Shown piece by piece: positions 33,180-44,444 of a stretch of 64,000 nucleotides of DNA. The notes beneath the pieces are model-generated. The model was not told the origin of the DNA. It ran no database searches and saw nothing but the letters and a program-made list of their open reading frames with translations. The DNA is from Saccharum officinarum (taxonomy: Eukaryota > Streptophyta > Magnoliopsida > Poales > Poaceae), in contig CM036191.1 of the NCBI GenBank assembly GCA_020631735.1, positions 42,481,309 to 42,545,308 on the forward strand. Reading direction: 5' to 3'. The position numbers and the translations under genes are program-made. How positions within the stretch are numbered: position 1 is the stretch's first letter; every line of letters begins with the position of its first letter.

Positions 33180-36084
33180 ATGGGGATTGGCCGATTGGGA
33201 AAAGCCTCCAAGTCGATGGTCACTTGGATCCACACGACCACACATGCAAACATGCAAAATGACAGGTTTACCCTCTTGAGTTCTGCATTTTAGCTCCCAT
33301 TTGTTGTTGGGCAGGAAAAGTCAAAATCAAACCGAACCACATAAAAAATTCAAATCTATACATAATAATAAAAAGGCAAAATTTCTCGCCACCCTATTTT
33401 CGTCCGGCTCATTCAATCCGTCCCAACTGTAAAAGCCCACTCACTCGCCCACTCCAACTCGCACTCTTCCACGCCGTAACCCACTCCACCGCTCCGTCCT
33501 TCTGAAAAAACACCACTGCCGCTGCTTGAATCGGAGGGCAAGGAAGACGATGAAGGGGCACTCGAGGCTGTGTCACCACTCGATCCATGCTCACCATGGC
33601 GGCGGGGCATCCCCACGCTTGCCCGGCACGGTGGCCACGTGGCCCGTGCTTCAGCACGACAACGCCGCCCGCCACCGCAACGACTAGAACCTCCACCATC
33701 GCCACCGCCACCACCACCAGAACCACTGTGCGTGGCCCCGACCTTGCCTTACTCTGCTGACATCAACGCTGGAGCCCATCGCCTCGGCTGCCGCCCCGTC
33801 CCTACTCCTCGCCTCTCTACCCTGCTGCCCGGCCAACCTCACACGGTGCCGAGCGCCGCTGACGGCAAGGACACAACCGCCGCCACTGTCCACTCGGGCA
33901 GGAGACCAGCATGGTGCCAAGGACTGAGCAGGAGGCGAAGAGCAGCCATGCCACTTGCATGGAGACTAGCGTGGCGAGACCAGACGCCTCGGCTGGGGCC
34001 AGGAGCAGCCTCCACAGTGCCCGTCACGAAGACGAGCTCGAACCACCCGCGGAGCGATGATGTGGCGCCGTGCACAACGATGTCACCGAACACGCCGGAC
34101 GTGTTGAACCAACTGTAATCGTGTCAGTCATATTTAGGTGCATTAGGTAGTTCATTTTGTTTTTGAACATCTTTTGTAATCGCGTAGAATCAGGGCGGAA
34201 CGGAGACCGCACGTTTGCGTCTTAACCGCGTTCAGGTTGGGCTGGGTCTCCGCCATGGCTGGGTCGCCGTGCATGTCGCACGGGCGCCGCAATGCAGCAT
34301 CGAGTCATGGCGGGACTCTTGGATCACAGCCCGGTTAACTATCAAAGAATGCATCCAGATCAAGCTGCGCCATTCGCAGTGAAATATTTTGTCTCTCTCG
34401 CGTGAACTCGTGCTCTCACCACCGTTAGGGTCTTAGTCGCCGCGGTCACCACCGGCCGGTGCCGCGTCGTGCCGAGCTCCTCGCCGGAGATCGGTTCCAA
34501 CAGGACGCGTCCAGGACACAAACGCCGCGGTCCCGACGACGTGTGTACTCTGCCACGCACGTGGACACGCGCACGGCCTCCACGCGTGCAGGCGAACTCC
34601 ACGAGCTGGCTCGCCGCTGTGGCGTCGGCCATGACTACAAAGGTGCATGCCGGGAAGTCCCGCGACGTGCTCATGTTCTTCTCCCACGTGTTTGTTCGCA
34701 TGTCAACTCATGTAGAGAGATAAAAAATCTCATGCAACAATGCCGTCGGAGGCAAGTCGAGCTCCAGGATCGGAGCCCCGCCGGCAATCAGACCAGTGGT
34801 GGTGATGACGACATCAAGTGTTTCGAGGGCGCAGCCACATCATGGTACATTCAACAACACCAGGGCCGAAGCTCCTCAGCACATGTTGATTTGTTGGAAA
34901 GGCTTGGATTTGGTAGGCGGCGTGATGGATAAGGAGAGATCACGTACTCAAGACTGACAACTGCGTTTTTTTTAGATTAGACTGCGTTTATTTTAATTTT
35001 TTTTTGAGAAAAGATTAGACTGCGTTTATGAGAGATGGAAAGGTGAATGGGTTAGAGGTGGGGATGGCTAGATGGCCCATGGGCTTGTTGAATGGGATGG
35101 CATTGCACCTAAATCGAGTTTTCGGTTCTCAAATGGATCAAATGATGTTTTGCTACACTAAAAAATGATGATGGTTTGCTTTCCTTCATTTGTTCAGTGT
35201 GTGTAGACTGAAACTGTATATAACACTGAAGAACAAAATAAAAAATCCAATCCGATTGCAATCAGAGTGTGGAGTCAAGTCTCTATTAGCTTAGAGTTGT
35301 TCCCAGGAGAAATGGAGGATGGAACAATGTGTGCACGGTGACAGAGACTTAGCTGATATCAACAAAAAAGGCTAGTCAATATATTTACGTTTACTAGGTA
35401 AATGCCCGTGCGCTGCAACGGGAACATATTGTGGGGGGCAATTGCATGAAGCCGGGGTGGACATCGCGCGTGGGGCTAGTGCCGAGTGGACGATATGTTT
35501 TTGTTGTAGAGACAGAGATAGAGATTTTAGAAAGATAAGTAATAATTTTTTTACAAGTTTGTCTTTTTACAATACATGTTATCTGGTATTTTTTTCCGTT
35601 GCAACACATGAGCATTCACCTTAATCATAACAAGTTTGTATTTCACAGTTGTAAACGATAAACTGTGAAACCAAAATGGCTATAAACTGTGAAACTCATA
35701 TGAATTGAAAAATGGATATGATACATCTCTGCTCAAAGCAATAAACCACTATTTTGTAAAACGTTGGATTTCTCTAGGATGTAATCCCCAGCACTGAAAT
35801 TAGTTCAGTGAGCTAGAGAGAAGTGAAAGTTCCTAGCTAGAAACTCAATTTGGTTAAGTGAGATAGCAGTCACATTTCTACCATCTCTAGTATTGGAATC
35901 CAGTCCTCCAGTAAAAATATATCCTGATTACATTACTTGCTGAAACCATATCTGGGAAGTGTGTACATAATTACCTGAGAACCAGTGAAGGCTCACAATC
36001 TTCCAGGGACCTTCAAGCTGTGATGGGAATTCTCAAGAATCTAAGAAAATATAAAAAAGATTACAGTTAACTAATACTGATCAT

Positions 36085-36656
36085 TCTAGTGTGTTGCAAC
36101 GGGTAGAAAATAATACCATAATAAGAAATAGTAATCATTGCTAATAAAGATTTCCGCTAACTCAACATACCACTTAGAAGGAGTCTGAAAGAATGCATAA
36201 GCTATTTTCTTTGACCGTTTTGATTGAAGACAAATGAAGGGGTTCATGAACTGAAGCCTAGCACCAAGCAGCAAGTGTTGCCAAAATCATAAACCAAAAC
36301 CAACAGTCCAATATGGACCCTTTTGATCCAGCAATGACTTTCTGAACATTCTTTAAGTTATGGTTTAGGTACATAATTGCAATGAAAAAAGTAATCTGAT
36401 AAATTAACCAAAACACCAATTCAAAGAAATTTGCATTTTTATTGTAGAACCATGTGAAGACATCATATGTGCAGTAAACATATATTGCTGTGTGCATAAA
36501 AACATGGCACTGCAGTCCATAATACTTATGTCTGCCTGTACAAACAGACCAGTCCTGGAAATGAGAATAAGTTTGCCAGTAAAAAAGACCAGTCCTAGAA
36601 ATGAGAATAGGTTTTAGCTTATGGTTTAAAACTATCATATAAGACCCAATTAACAA
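36085..36656 (-). other. Hydrophobic open frames inside the Helitron (copy 1)
   Basis: The minus strand at 36,656-36,258 is open for 132 codons with two hydrophobic stretches (FFELVFWLIYQITFFIAIMY and a C-terminal FWFMILATLAAWC). A second short frame follows at 36,274-36,086. It resembles membrane segments, but AT-rich DNA readily encodes Phe/Ile/Tyr. It could be a captured gene piece; I recognise no family. The same frames exist at +12,728. Confidence 0.25.
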
Positions 36657-38098
36657 GAATTAACTTGACAATTGATACTTCATTTAATTTTAGCAATGTA
36701 TCTTAATCATGTTTAAGAACAAATCGCCATTTCTTTCAAGCTGACATAGTCTGAACCATGTCTGATTGGCCAATTAAAATTTCTTTTAGCAATAAATTTT
36801 GTCTGCTGCCACAATTCAAATACTATTTTAATATGCAACATATGAAACATCAGTAAAATCGACTGTGTATATCTTTAGTGGGTTCCAGTGCTGTGGTGTG
36901 CTGCCTGCAGCCAGCCAGCAGCAGCAGTTGTGGACAACTGACTCAGCCTAGCTAGCTCACTGATCCAAGAAAATATACATATATATCGCCACCGCAAAAG
37001 ATGACAGATTGGATCTACCACCCTAATCTTCTTGCCCCCCACATACACTTATTAGTTTTAGGTTTATCATGTACCGGTTCACATTATTAACCTAGCAATC
37101 CGGGGCATCCTATGAGATCCATGATGTGAAAAGAACTCACATTTTGTGACCCCTCACCCACTGGGACATATAAGTGAACAGTTTTCATTAGATTTGGAAT
37201 GTCGTTTGACATGGCTTCGTTCTGTTCTGGCTCCTTGCTCCGGTGCATGGAGGAGTTAGAGTCGGTGAAACAAAAAAATTGACTTATTATTTTGAGAGAA
37301 AAAAAAGATAAAACCGACTGCTTGGTACCATGTAAGCTACACCGTGTATAGAGGGGTCACAACTGGCTTGAGCTCTATCAAATAGGGCCTAACATGATTT
37401 TTTTTTGCACTCCAACTTACCCCACTTTTTTTTAATCGACAATGGATAATTTATCTGCTGTATTCTGTGAGAGATAAAAAAACCCAATCTTTTAAAATGA
37501 TGCCAGCGTGCCTGTCATGAGAAATTTGCAAGGCTGTATTTCCATTTGTTTATCTGTGTGTATCGTATCATCTATATAATCGAGAGTGTGTTGGTGAGAT
37601 GCCAAAAGGCTGTAAGATTCCATCATGGAAAATCAGTGAAGAAGATGTGGAAAAATAAACAATGTGCATCCATTTTGTTCCTGTACGTATCAGCTTTGCA
37701 TGCATCTGTTTGATAGCTGGGTGCCAATCATTGTTACATCTTTTTATTCATTATTGAGCAAAAGGATTAACTATGTACTACTTGTGATTGATACCAATTG
37801 GAATTTGTGCAATTCTAGGGATTCATTATTTGACAACAGAAATGTTTTGTTTAATGAGAGGATGACCCTAATTGACATAATGCAAATCAAAACCTAACCA
37901 AATTTGGATTTTATTCAACAAAGTGTCCTGCCTCTAGTATGCATGCTTCACTTTGTATATATAGGAAAAAAAATGCAGCCACTAAAAAACAAGCAAACAA
38001 TGCAAAGTAAAGAAAAAAATGACTGTGGCATGGACGGAAACAAAATGAAATTTAAAACAAGAACTAAAAAAATTCATTTTTCCCCGGACCGTACACGC

Positions 38099-38302
38099 AA
38101 ATGAAATAATTGTATTGAAGTTAAAATCTATGTCTGTGAACAATGTGGCAAAAACACGCTCTGCAGCTGAAGCTACACCCATACAAGGCTGTAGGTAGCT
38201 AAATGAAATAATTGTATTGAAGTTAAAATCTATGTCTATGAACAATGTGGCAGAAACACGCTCTGCAGCTGAAGCTACACCCATACAAGGCTGTAGGTAG
38301 CT
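38099..38302. repeat. 102-bp tandem duplication in Helitron (copy 1)
   Basis: The unit beginning 'aaatgaaataattgtattga' at 38,099 repeats from 38,201 with two or three differences. Repeated at 50,827-51,030 in copy 2. Confidence 0.9.
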
Positions 38303-38710
38303 TGGAACAAATTAAATGGGAATAAAATGACAACAATGTTCCTTAATAAGAATAGTAATTCATAAAACAAGGTTTTGTTTTGTTTCTTGTTAGGCCCTGA
38401 ATTTCCAACTGAAATGAAGAAAACAACATATATAGAAAGGTCAAGTCGCATGCTGCATTGTTGCCTTGGTCAAAGATGATACCTCTGTCGTTATGACAGA
38501 TCTTCCTAAACAAAGCACCGTGTTTGTTCTAACCTATGCGGTTTTCTGACAGACCAGTGGGTTCCTGAATTTCTTTGGCCCTTTTTTCCTGCTGGAAGGT
38601 CGACCTATCTGTTTTAGAGTTCAGACTCGACAGTTGCTCGGTCAAAACTGGAGTTAGTTGTACGAGAAAGTTATTTCTACACACAGCAGTATTGTTTAGA
38701 GTATAGACCC

Positions 38711-38864
38711 TGCAAATATCTACAGCTTTGTTTGACTTGACTTCCACAAATAAAGATACGGGTTCCCTGCAAGTCTAATTTGATGCGTGCAAATATCTAC
38801 AGCTCTGTTTGACTTGACTTCCACAAATAAAGATACGGGTTCCCTGCAAGTCTAATTTGATGCC
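38711..38864. repeat. 77-bp tandem duplication in Helitron (copy 1)
   Basis: The unit 'tgcaaatatctacagct...' occurs at 38,711 and 38,788, nearly identical. Repeated at 51,439-51,592 in copy 2. Confidence 0.9.
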
Positions 38865-40257
38865 GCTCACTCAATCAAGATGAAATAGCTTAGCTAGCAT
38901 GGGGATGTGTGTAGCAGATCCAACAGAAGGTGTGAGCCACACCAGATTGTTCAGACCTGAAACCTATGACTTACCGGAATCATATCAATGTGCAATTTCT
39001 CAGAAGCCCATCTACACACTGGAGGAAGGAATTAGCTACCTAGATTTCACCTAATAAATAAATAAAATGATGAACAGATCAATACACCTCTGTTCGTTCA
39101 GATCGAAAACAGTTGATATCACAAAGGAAACACCAAAAAAAATTGCAGCAGCTTCGTTTCATTCCCCTAGCTCCCTCATCAGGGATCGATAGATAACCAA
39201 GCACGTCAACTGGATATTTCTACAGCAGAGATGAGAGGAGCACCCTACGTACCGATAGGTGAATGAAGTGATGCTCGCGATTTGGTGTCAGGCGGCAGCC
39301 CCCGACGGCGAATCCACACATACTAAGAGGGGTGGGTGAGGATTGAGGACAGGAGGTGAGTGTGATGACTCACCGGTGCGACTCGAGTTCCTAGCAGTTG
39401 ATTGCGGTCTGTCGGTGTGCGCCAGCGGCGTCCTCCCCGTCGACCAAGCGTAGAGATCTCTCGGCGCTCGTGGTGTGGTGGCGTCCTCCTCCGCTGGCGT
39501 GCAGTTGGCGCGGGCGTGATGGGCAGTCCGTGCAGGAGCGGCAAGGCACCAGCTGGTGGTGAAGGAGATGGCTGTGACAATATTGGAGGAGGAGATCGCG
39601 CGGAGGATTTTGGGGAAGGTCTTTGACCGGGGAAGATCGCAAGCGAGCCCGAGGGAGACTGGGGCACCACCGCATACGGGGAAGGAGGGATTGGTAGTGA
39701 GGGGACGGAGGAGTGCACGTTTCCTTTTTTTGACCGGGGAACCGCATGCGAGGAAGGAGGGACTGATTTTGTTTCCTTTTCTGACGGAGCCAGCCGCACG
39801 CGAGTGCAGGTTTGGTGTCGCATGAGGGAATGCAGGGGAGCGAGCGGATCTGGTGTCGCAGGTGTGGACGGAATAGTTATGAATGTTTTAGTTGTAGAAG
39901 AGATAGGTAGTCGAGCACACCAAGGATGGTGGAGATTAAGGGTGAGAAAACTATGAGCGAGCGGACGCTGACTTGGAAGTTGAAAGCGGATAACAACCCG
40001 TTGTAACGCATAGGCACTTTTGCTAGTTCTAGACTTATTTTCTTTCGAAAATTCTTAGCCACAGGCGTCCGTCCTGTCCAGAGTTCCGGACTCGGCTCCC
40101 ACGCCTGTGCACTAGACCGGACCCATCTCTCAAAAAAAATCCCCACTCCCACACCACAGCGACCCGCAGCTTCGCTTTCTGTCTGTCGTCGTCAGCGACC
40201 ACCTCCGTATACTTCGCCTCAGGGCCCTTGCCTGCCTTCGAGACGCTAGGCCCCTCC

Positions 40258-41655
40258 CACTAGTACAACAGAGCTCACTACTTGCCGTTCCAAAGCTATT
40301 TCTACAGGCATCTGTCAGTACCGCCAGTGGCAAAGGCGAGTGAAAATCGCGAACTTCACAAGCGTCATCTAGAGAACCGCCGCTACAAATGATTTACACT
40401 GGCTGTTTTCTTAAAAAAACCGCCACTGCAAATGATTTTCAAAAATTGCAAATCAGGCTCAAAAGATAGCAATTTTTTAATCCAGGGAGGCCCCCACCAG
40501 TCAGTCACCTACCCGCTCCGTCGAACTCACAAGTCACGGCATTTTTCGCGCACTTCGTGGCGAGCAGGATTTGAACCCGTGACCTTTTCCTCGCGCGACA
40601 ATCCTGTAAGTACTACAGCTCACACTTACTTGTGCCTATAATGGATTTTCTTTCTCCTCATATTATCCTCAACCGAGATTAAATTGATTGTTTGAGATCC
40701 TAAACGAATTCAAATAAAAAAGTTATCATCTACAAAGTTGCATAACTTTTCAAGATCTATAACTTTCATTTTGGTTGTTTCTCCATCCGAGGTTGTTTGA
40801 AAAATTCAAAATTCAAATTTGAGCAATTTAAACATAGTTTTCCTTGATAAGATGACTTTAAATGAAAAAGTTGTCAACTATAAAGTTGCATAACTTTTTG
40901 AGTTCTACAACTTTTATTTTGGTTGTTTCTCGATTCAAGGTCGTTTAAAAAATTCAAATTTTGAATTGAAAAAAATGAGAAATTCAAACAAGATTTTGAA
41001 ATAGCAAATGATTTCGGCTGCAAAAGTTATCAACAACAAAGTTGTAGAACTCATCAAGGTCTACAACTTTTATTTTGGTCATTTCTTCATCCGACAAAGT
41101 GATAGTCTACGGTGTTTACAAATTCATAAATATCTCACAGTTTATGAAACTATATAAGATATATATCATTTGTGAACAATGTTTACTACCACTTTGTCGA
41201 ACGAAGAAATGACCAAAATAAAAGTTGTAGATCTTGATGAGTTCTATAACTTTTATGTTCATGACTTCTTCAGCTGAAATCATTTGATGTTTCAAAATGC
41301 TGTTTGAAGTTGTCATTTTTGAAACTTAAATTTTAAAATGTTCACAGAAAAAGATGGCCAAAATATTAGATGTAAGAACACAATAAATTGATAGAGCATG
41401 ATTTTTATAAAAGTTTAGGAAAAAATCAAGTAATTTGAAGATAGTACGAGGGAGAAAGACATTTTACAAGTTTTAGCCAGAGATTAAAAAGAGAGATTAG
41501 AATTTTTCAACCATTTAAAAATTAAATTTCAAACAGCATTTTGAAATATAAAATGATTTCAAATAGAAATTAGTTAAATAACAAAGTTCTATAATTTTTC
41601 GAGATCTACAACTTTTATTTTGGTTATTTCTCCATCTGAGGTCATTTGAAAAAAT
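40258..41655. mobile_element. CACTA mini-element truncated by the duplication breakpoint
   Basis: It starts CACTAGTACAACAGAG and contains the tRNA-like box B (aggatttgaaccc, 40,566-40,578) and the 'aaagttgtagaactc' type internal repeats. It is cut at 41,655, where the inserted 755-bp segment begins. The complete version, with its right end, is at 52,986-54,601. Confidence 0.7.
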
Positions 41656-42410
41656 GTATTATAAAGGCATTTATTAAAGGCCAAAGTTAGAATGATCAGT
41701 TTGAATTAGTGGACTTTAAATTTGTTGAAGGCCACGTTTGTCCCATAAAGAAACCAAGGAATCATCCTGAACCTAGTTTGCTAACAAAGTGGAATGTATT
41801 CTCCTATTTAGTGACAAGCAAAATTTAATCTCAATATTTTCGAGCTTGTATGAAGATTTTGCATGATCTTGTGAGAACTATAAAAGGAACTTTATATGTT
41901 GTAAGCAACCCCTTGTCAAATGAGTACAAAGTATTTTTCGACACACTTGTCTGTTGCATAACTCGCTGTGCCATAGAAAGATTAATTATTGAGTTATTCT
42001 ACAAGTATGAAGGTGCAGATGAAAATGAAACTTCCATTTGGCATAGTGCAATAAATGGTGCCAATTGCCCAACTACATGGCGCATAGATCTCTCGAACAC
42101 TACAATATTTAGTTATTTTATTTAGAAAACTGGCTCTGGCATATCATATTCAATAGACACAACTAGGGCCTTTATCCTTTTGAGAGATGTGGTCATGCAT
42201 TCTGCGGATTTTAGTGTAAGTTGAGTTTTAATCCTCTACAACAGTCTGACTTTTTTATTTACTCTATTGTTTATAACATGTTGTGATATTTGGGAATGGA
42301 ACCTTAGTGAGAGGAATTGTGTTGTAGCATAGTGGTATATTTATTGTCCAAATAAAACTTGCGCTGTAGGATAACTTCCTGGTAGGTTTTAGCTGTAATA
42401 GTTTTTTTCT
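41656..42410 (+). repeat. 755-bp templated insertion between the duplicated blocks
   Basis: A near-perfect copy of 20,533-21,288, in the same orientation, fills exactly the space between copy 1 and copy 2. At its left edge AAAAT is common to the block end and to the source; at its right edge AAAATA (42,411-42,416) is common to the source and to the block start. It contains the 91-codon frame at 41,850-42,125. Confidence 0.95.
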
Positions 42411-43230
42411 AAAATATTTCATCTGTTTTTCAAACGTATGTTTGCAATCATTTTTTATTCGGATGTTGCGTATGTTTCACACATGTTGCAAGAGTATATT
42501 ATAATGGGTTCAGCTATTTTAGCCTTATGTTGCAGTAAGTGTTTTCGTATTGCAAGTTGCAAGTGTTTTATCTAGATGTTGTATATGTTTCACACACATG
42601 TTTATGGTGTATGTTGCAAATGTTTCATCTGCTTCAGACGTATGTTCCATTCAAATGTTTCATGTTTCAGAGAGGTGTGTGAGTCATGGAGCATGCTTTG
42701 GGTGCCGAGGAATCAGGTGCGGCGAGCTGGGTGCCGGCGGTTGGGGCGTGCCGTGCCTGGGTCCAGTGGATGGGGGCGTGCTAGTCCTCATCCCGACTTC
42801 TGGGTCCCGCTCGCGCGGAGAGAGAGGAGCGGGTTCACTAGGAAGGAGCCGCAGGCATAGCAACAGGGCGGGGTGCGTGTGCGGGGCGTCCGGACATCCA
42901 GGCACTAGCCACGCCCTTATATTTTTAACATTGTCACATATAATGTAGAAATCGATTCAACTAGTAGCCAAGTAGACCTCTCTAAAAGACCTGTATGTAT
43001 AATATACGACATTGATAACTGTTAATTATTCTTGCTCAATCTAGAATGGGGTGTTTTAAGGTAGCCGTGCCTGGTTTTCTACTCTGTTCTAATATTGTAT
43101 CATGATTAGACACTAGCTATTCTTACTCATATAAGCTCATGTGTAAGTTCGACTCACAGAAGGGGATCGTTATATCTAACTTATCACACAATACGACAAC
43201 AGGCGAGGATTTATAGTCCGGGAGGGGCGA

Positions 43231-43465
43231 AGCCGTTAAGCATCTGCCGATGGGTATGACGACATCATCAGTCATCCATGAGTGGGTGTTTATCTTCATG
43301 TCAAGAGGGATCTGCACTTTCTTGACACTCCATTCGGTTGAAATGCCAGAGGCACGAGCCGGATGGTGCAGCAGGCAGAGAGCTCAAACTCATCACTCTC
43401 AAAAAATATGAGTTGTGCCACCGTGACATCGCCTTTGTCTCCGTGGCAGAGGATGCCCATATCTT
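43231..43465 (-). pseudogene. DUF1618 internal fragment, frameshifted (copy 2)
   Basis: The duplicate of 30,503-30,737 with the same two-base frame-breaking insertion. It lies downstream of gene D in the position where the terminal exon is missing. Confidence 0.8.
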
Positions 43466-44444
43466 GCTCCAACAAATAAGACCTTGGCTATCACAAACTC
43501 CTTAGGAGCACGACTAACTGTTTTTCAGACTCATGGTCACTCGAGTTTTCTGACACCAGACTTTCCTGATCCATGACGGCAAGCAGCAATGGTAGAACTT
43601 CAGTTATGGGCATAGCCACCGTAGTGCTTACTGTAGTAATGATTTACCTATTATGTTTCTTCTTTATGTCATCATAAGTATAAAACTGAATCCTTTGATG
43701 AGAAATGAACTAGCTAAATGAAGAAAGAAATGCCTTTTTTCATCAAGTATATGGCGATCAAGTTGGTTTCCTGATGAGAAAACAAAGAGGCCTGGACTGC
43801 TAGTGTGCATTTTATTTGGGTAGGTTGAGTTGTCTAATATTGAAGGTGTTACTTGGCTGAGGCAGGTTAATTTTTTTTCTATGGGTTACTCTGGTTTTGG
43901 TTAGGAGCCCAAACAATTACAAAAAGACTACGGACGGATCCAGAATCCAAAAAAAAAAAGGGTGAACACTAATTGGCGTCCGGGATTCTCACTTGACTTC
44001 AAGATAAGGACGCGTTGTGGCCTCCTCATGTATGGCAGAACCGTGATGATACAAAGTCCAAACAATTACAATAAGGACGCGTTGTGGCCTCCTCATGTTG
44101 GTTCTCTTACTGCATAGCGTTGCATTGGCTTCAAAAATAAGAATGTCTGGCAGAGCAGGTGAAAGTTTGATGATGCAATCATGATTTAGCAGAAAAATCT
44201 GGTTATGTTTTTTAACACATCAACCCACTGTTAACAGATTAGCAAGTCATTTAAATGAGTAAAAAGATCATGTCAATATTTTGATATGATAATTGACTAG
44301 TCACTTTAAACATAATCAGTTCTCTTTATGTTTTTAAATGCACAGCTTAAAAAACAATATAAGTAGTAACAACTTTAAGACTGAGAAGTGGTACAAGCAA
44401 GATGCCACAACAGTGGTAAACACAGAAAAAGAATACAAAAAATA

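Larger units (their letters stand above)
33355..40026 (+). mobile_element. Non-autonomous Helitron, 6.67 kb (copy 1)
   Basis: The 5' end TCTATACATAATAATAAAAA followed by ggcaaaatttctcgcc is shared with two other Helitron ends at 58,031 and 59,904. The 3' end has the hairpin region cccgttgtaacgcatagg, then cacttttgCTAG. Insertion is between A and T, as Helitrons do. The gene A upstream region shows the left flank without the element (attcaaa/tgta). No Rep/helicase ORF is visible. The interior holds GC-rich open stretches (33.5-34.9 kb, 39.3-39.8 kb), AT-rich DNA, two tandem repeats, and an inverted second 3' terminus (cccgttgcagcgcacggg, minus strand, ending at CTAG 35,394-35,397), so a nested or chimeric element is likely. 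Confidence 0.7.
29683..41655 (+). repeat. 11,973-bp segmental duplication, copy 1
   Basis: Every base I compared corresponds to 42,411-54,383 at a constant offset of 12,728 bp, so there is no net insertion or deletion. Two substitutions were found: A34,817 versus T47,545 and G40,644 versus A53,372. The list of differences may not be complete. The edges are sharp and lie inside a dispersed repeat (left) and a CACTA element (right). Contents: dispersed-repeat tail, DUF1618 fragment, DUF1618 gene C, Helitron and CACTA. Confidence 0.95.

Noticed and set aside
33570..34118. 182-codon frame, Pro/Arg-rich, within the Helitron (also at 46,298)
   Set aside because: Competing frames exist on both strands; the content reflects GC-rich repeats and no motif is seen. 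A captured gene piece cannot be excluded.
38099..38864. CRISPR-like or centromeric array
   Set aside because: Only two units each of 102 and 77 bp, adjacent without spacers; simple tandem duplications.
39323..39823. 166-codon minus-strand frame and overlapping plus-strand frames (also at 52,051)
   Set aside because: Low-complexity Ser/Pro/Arg content, open in four frames, no domain.
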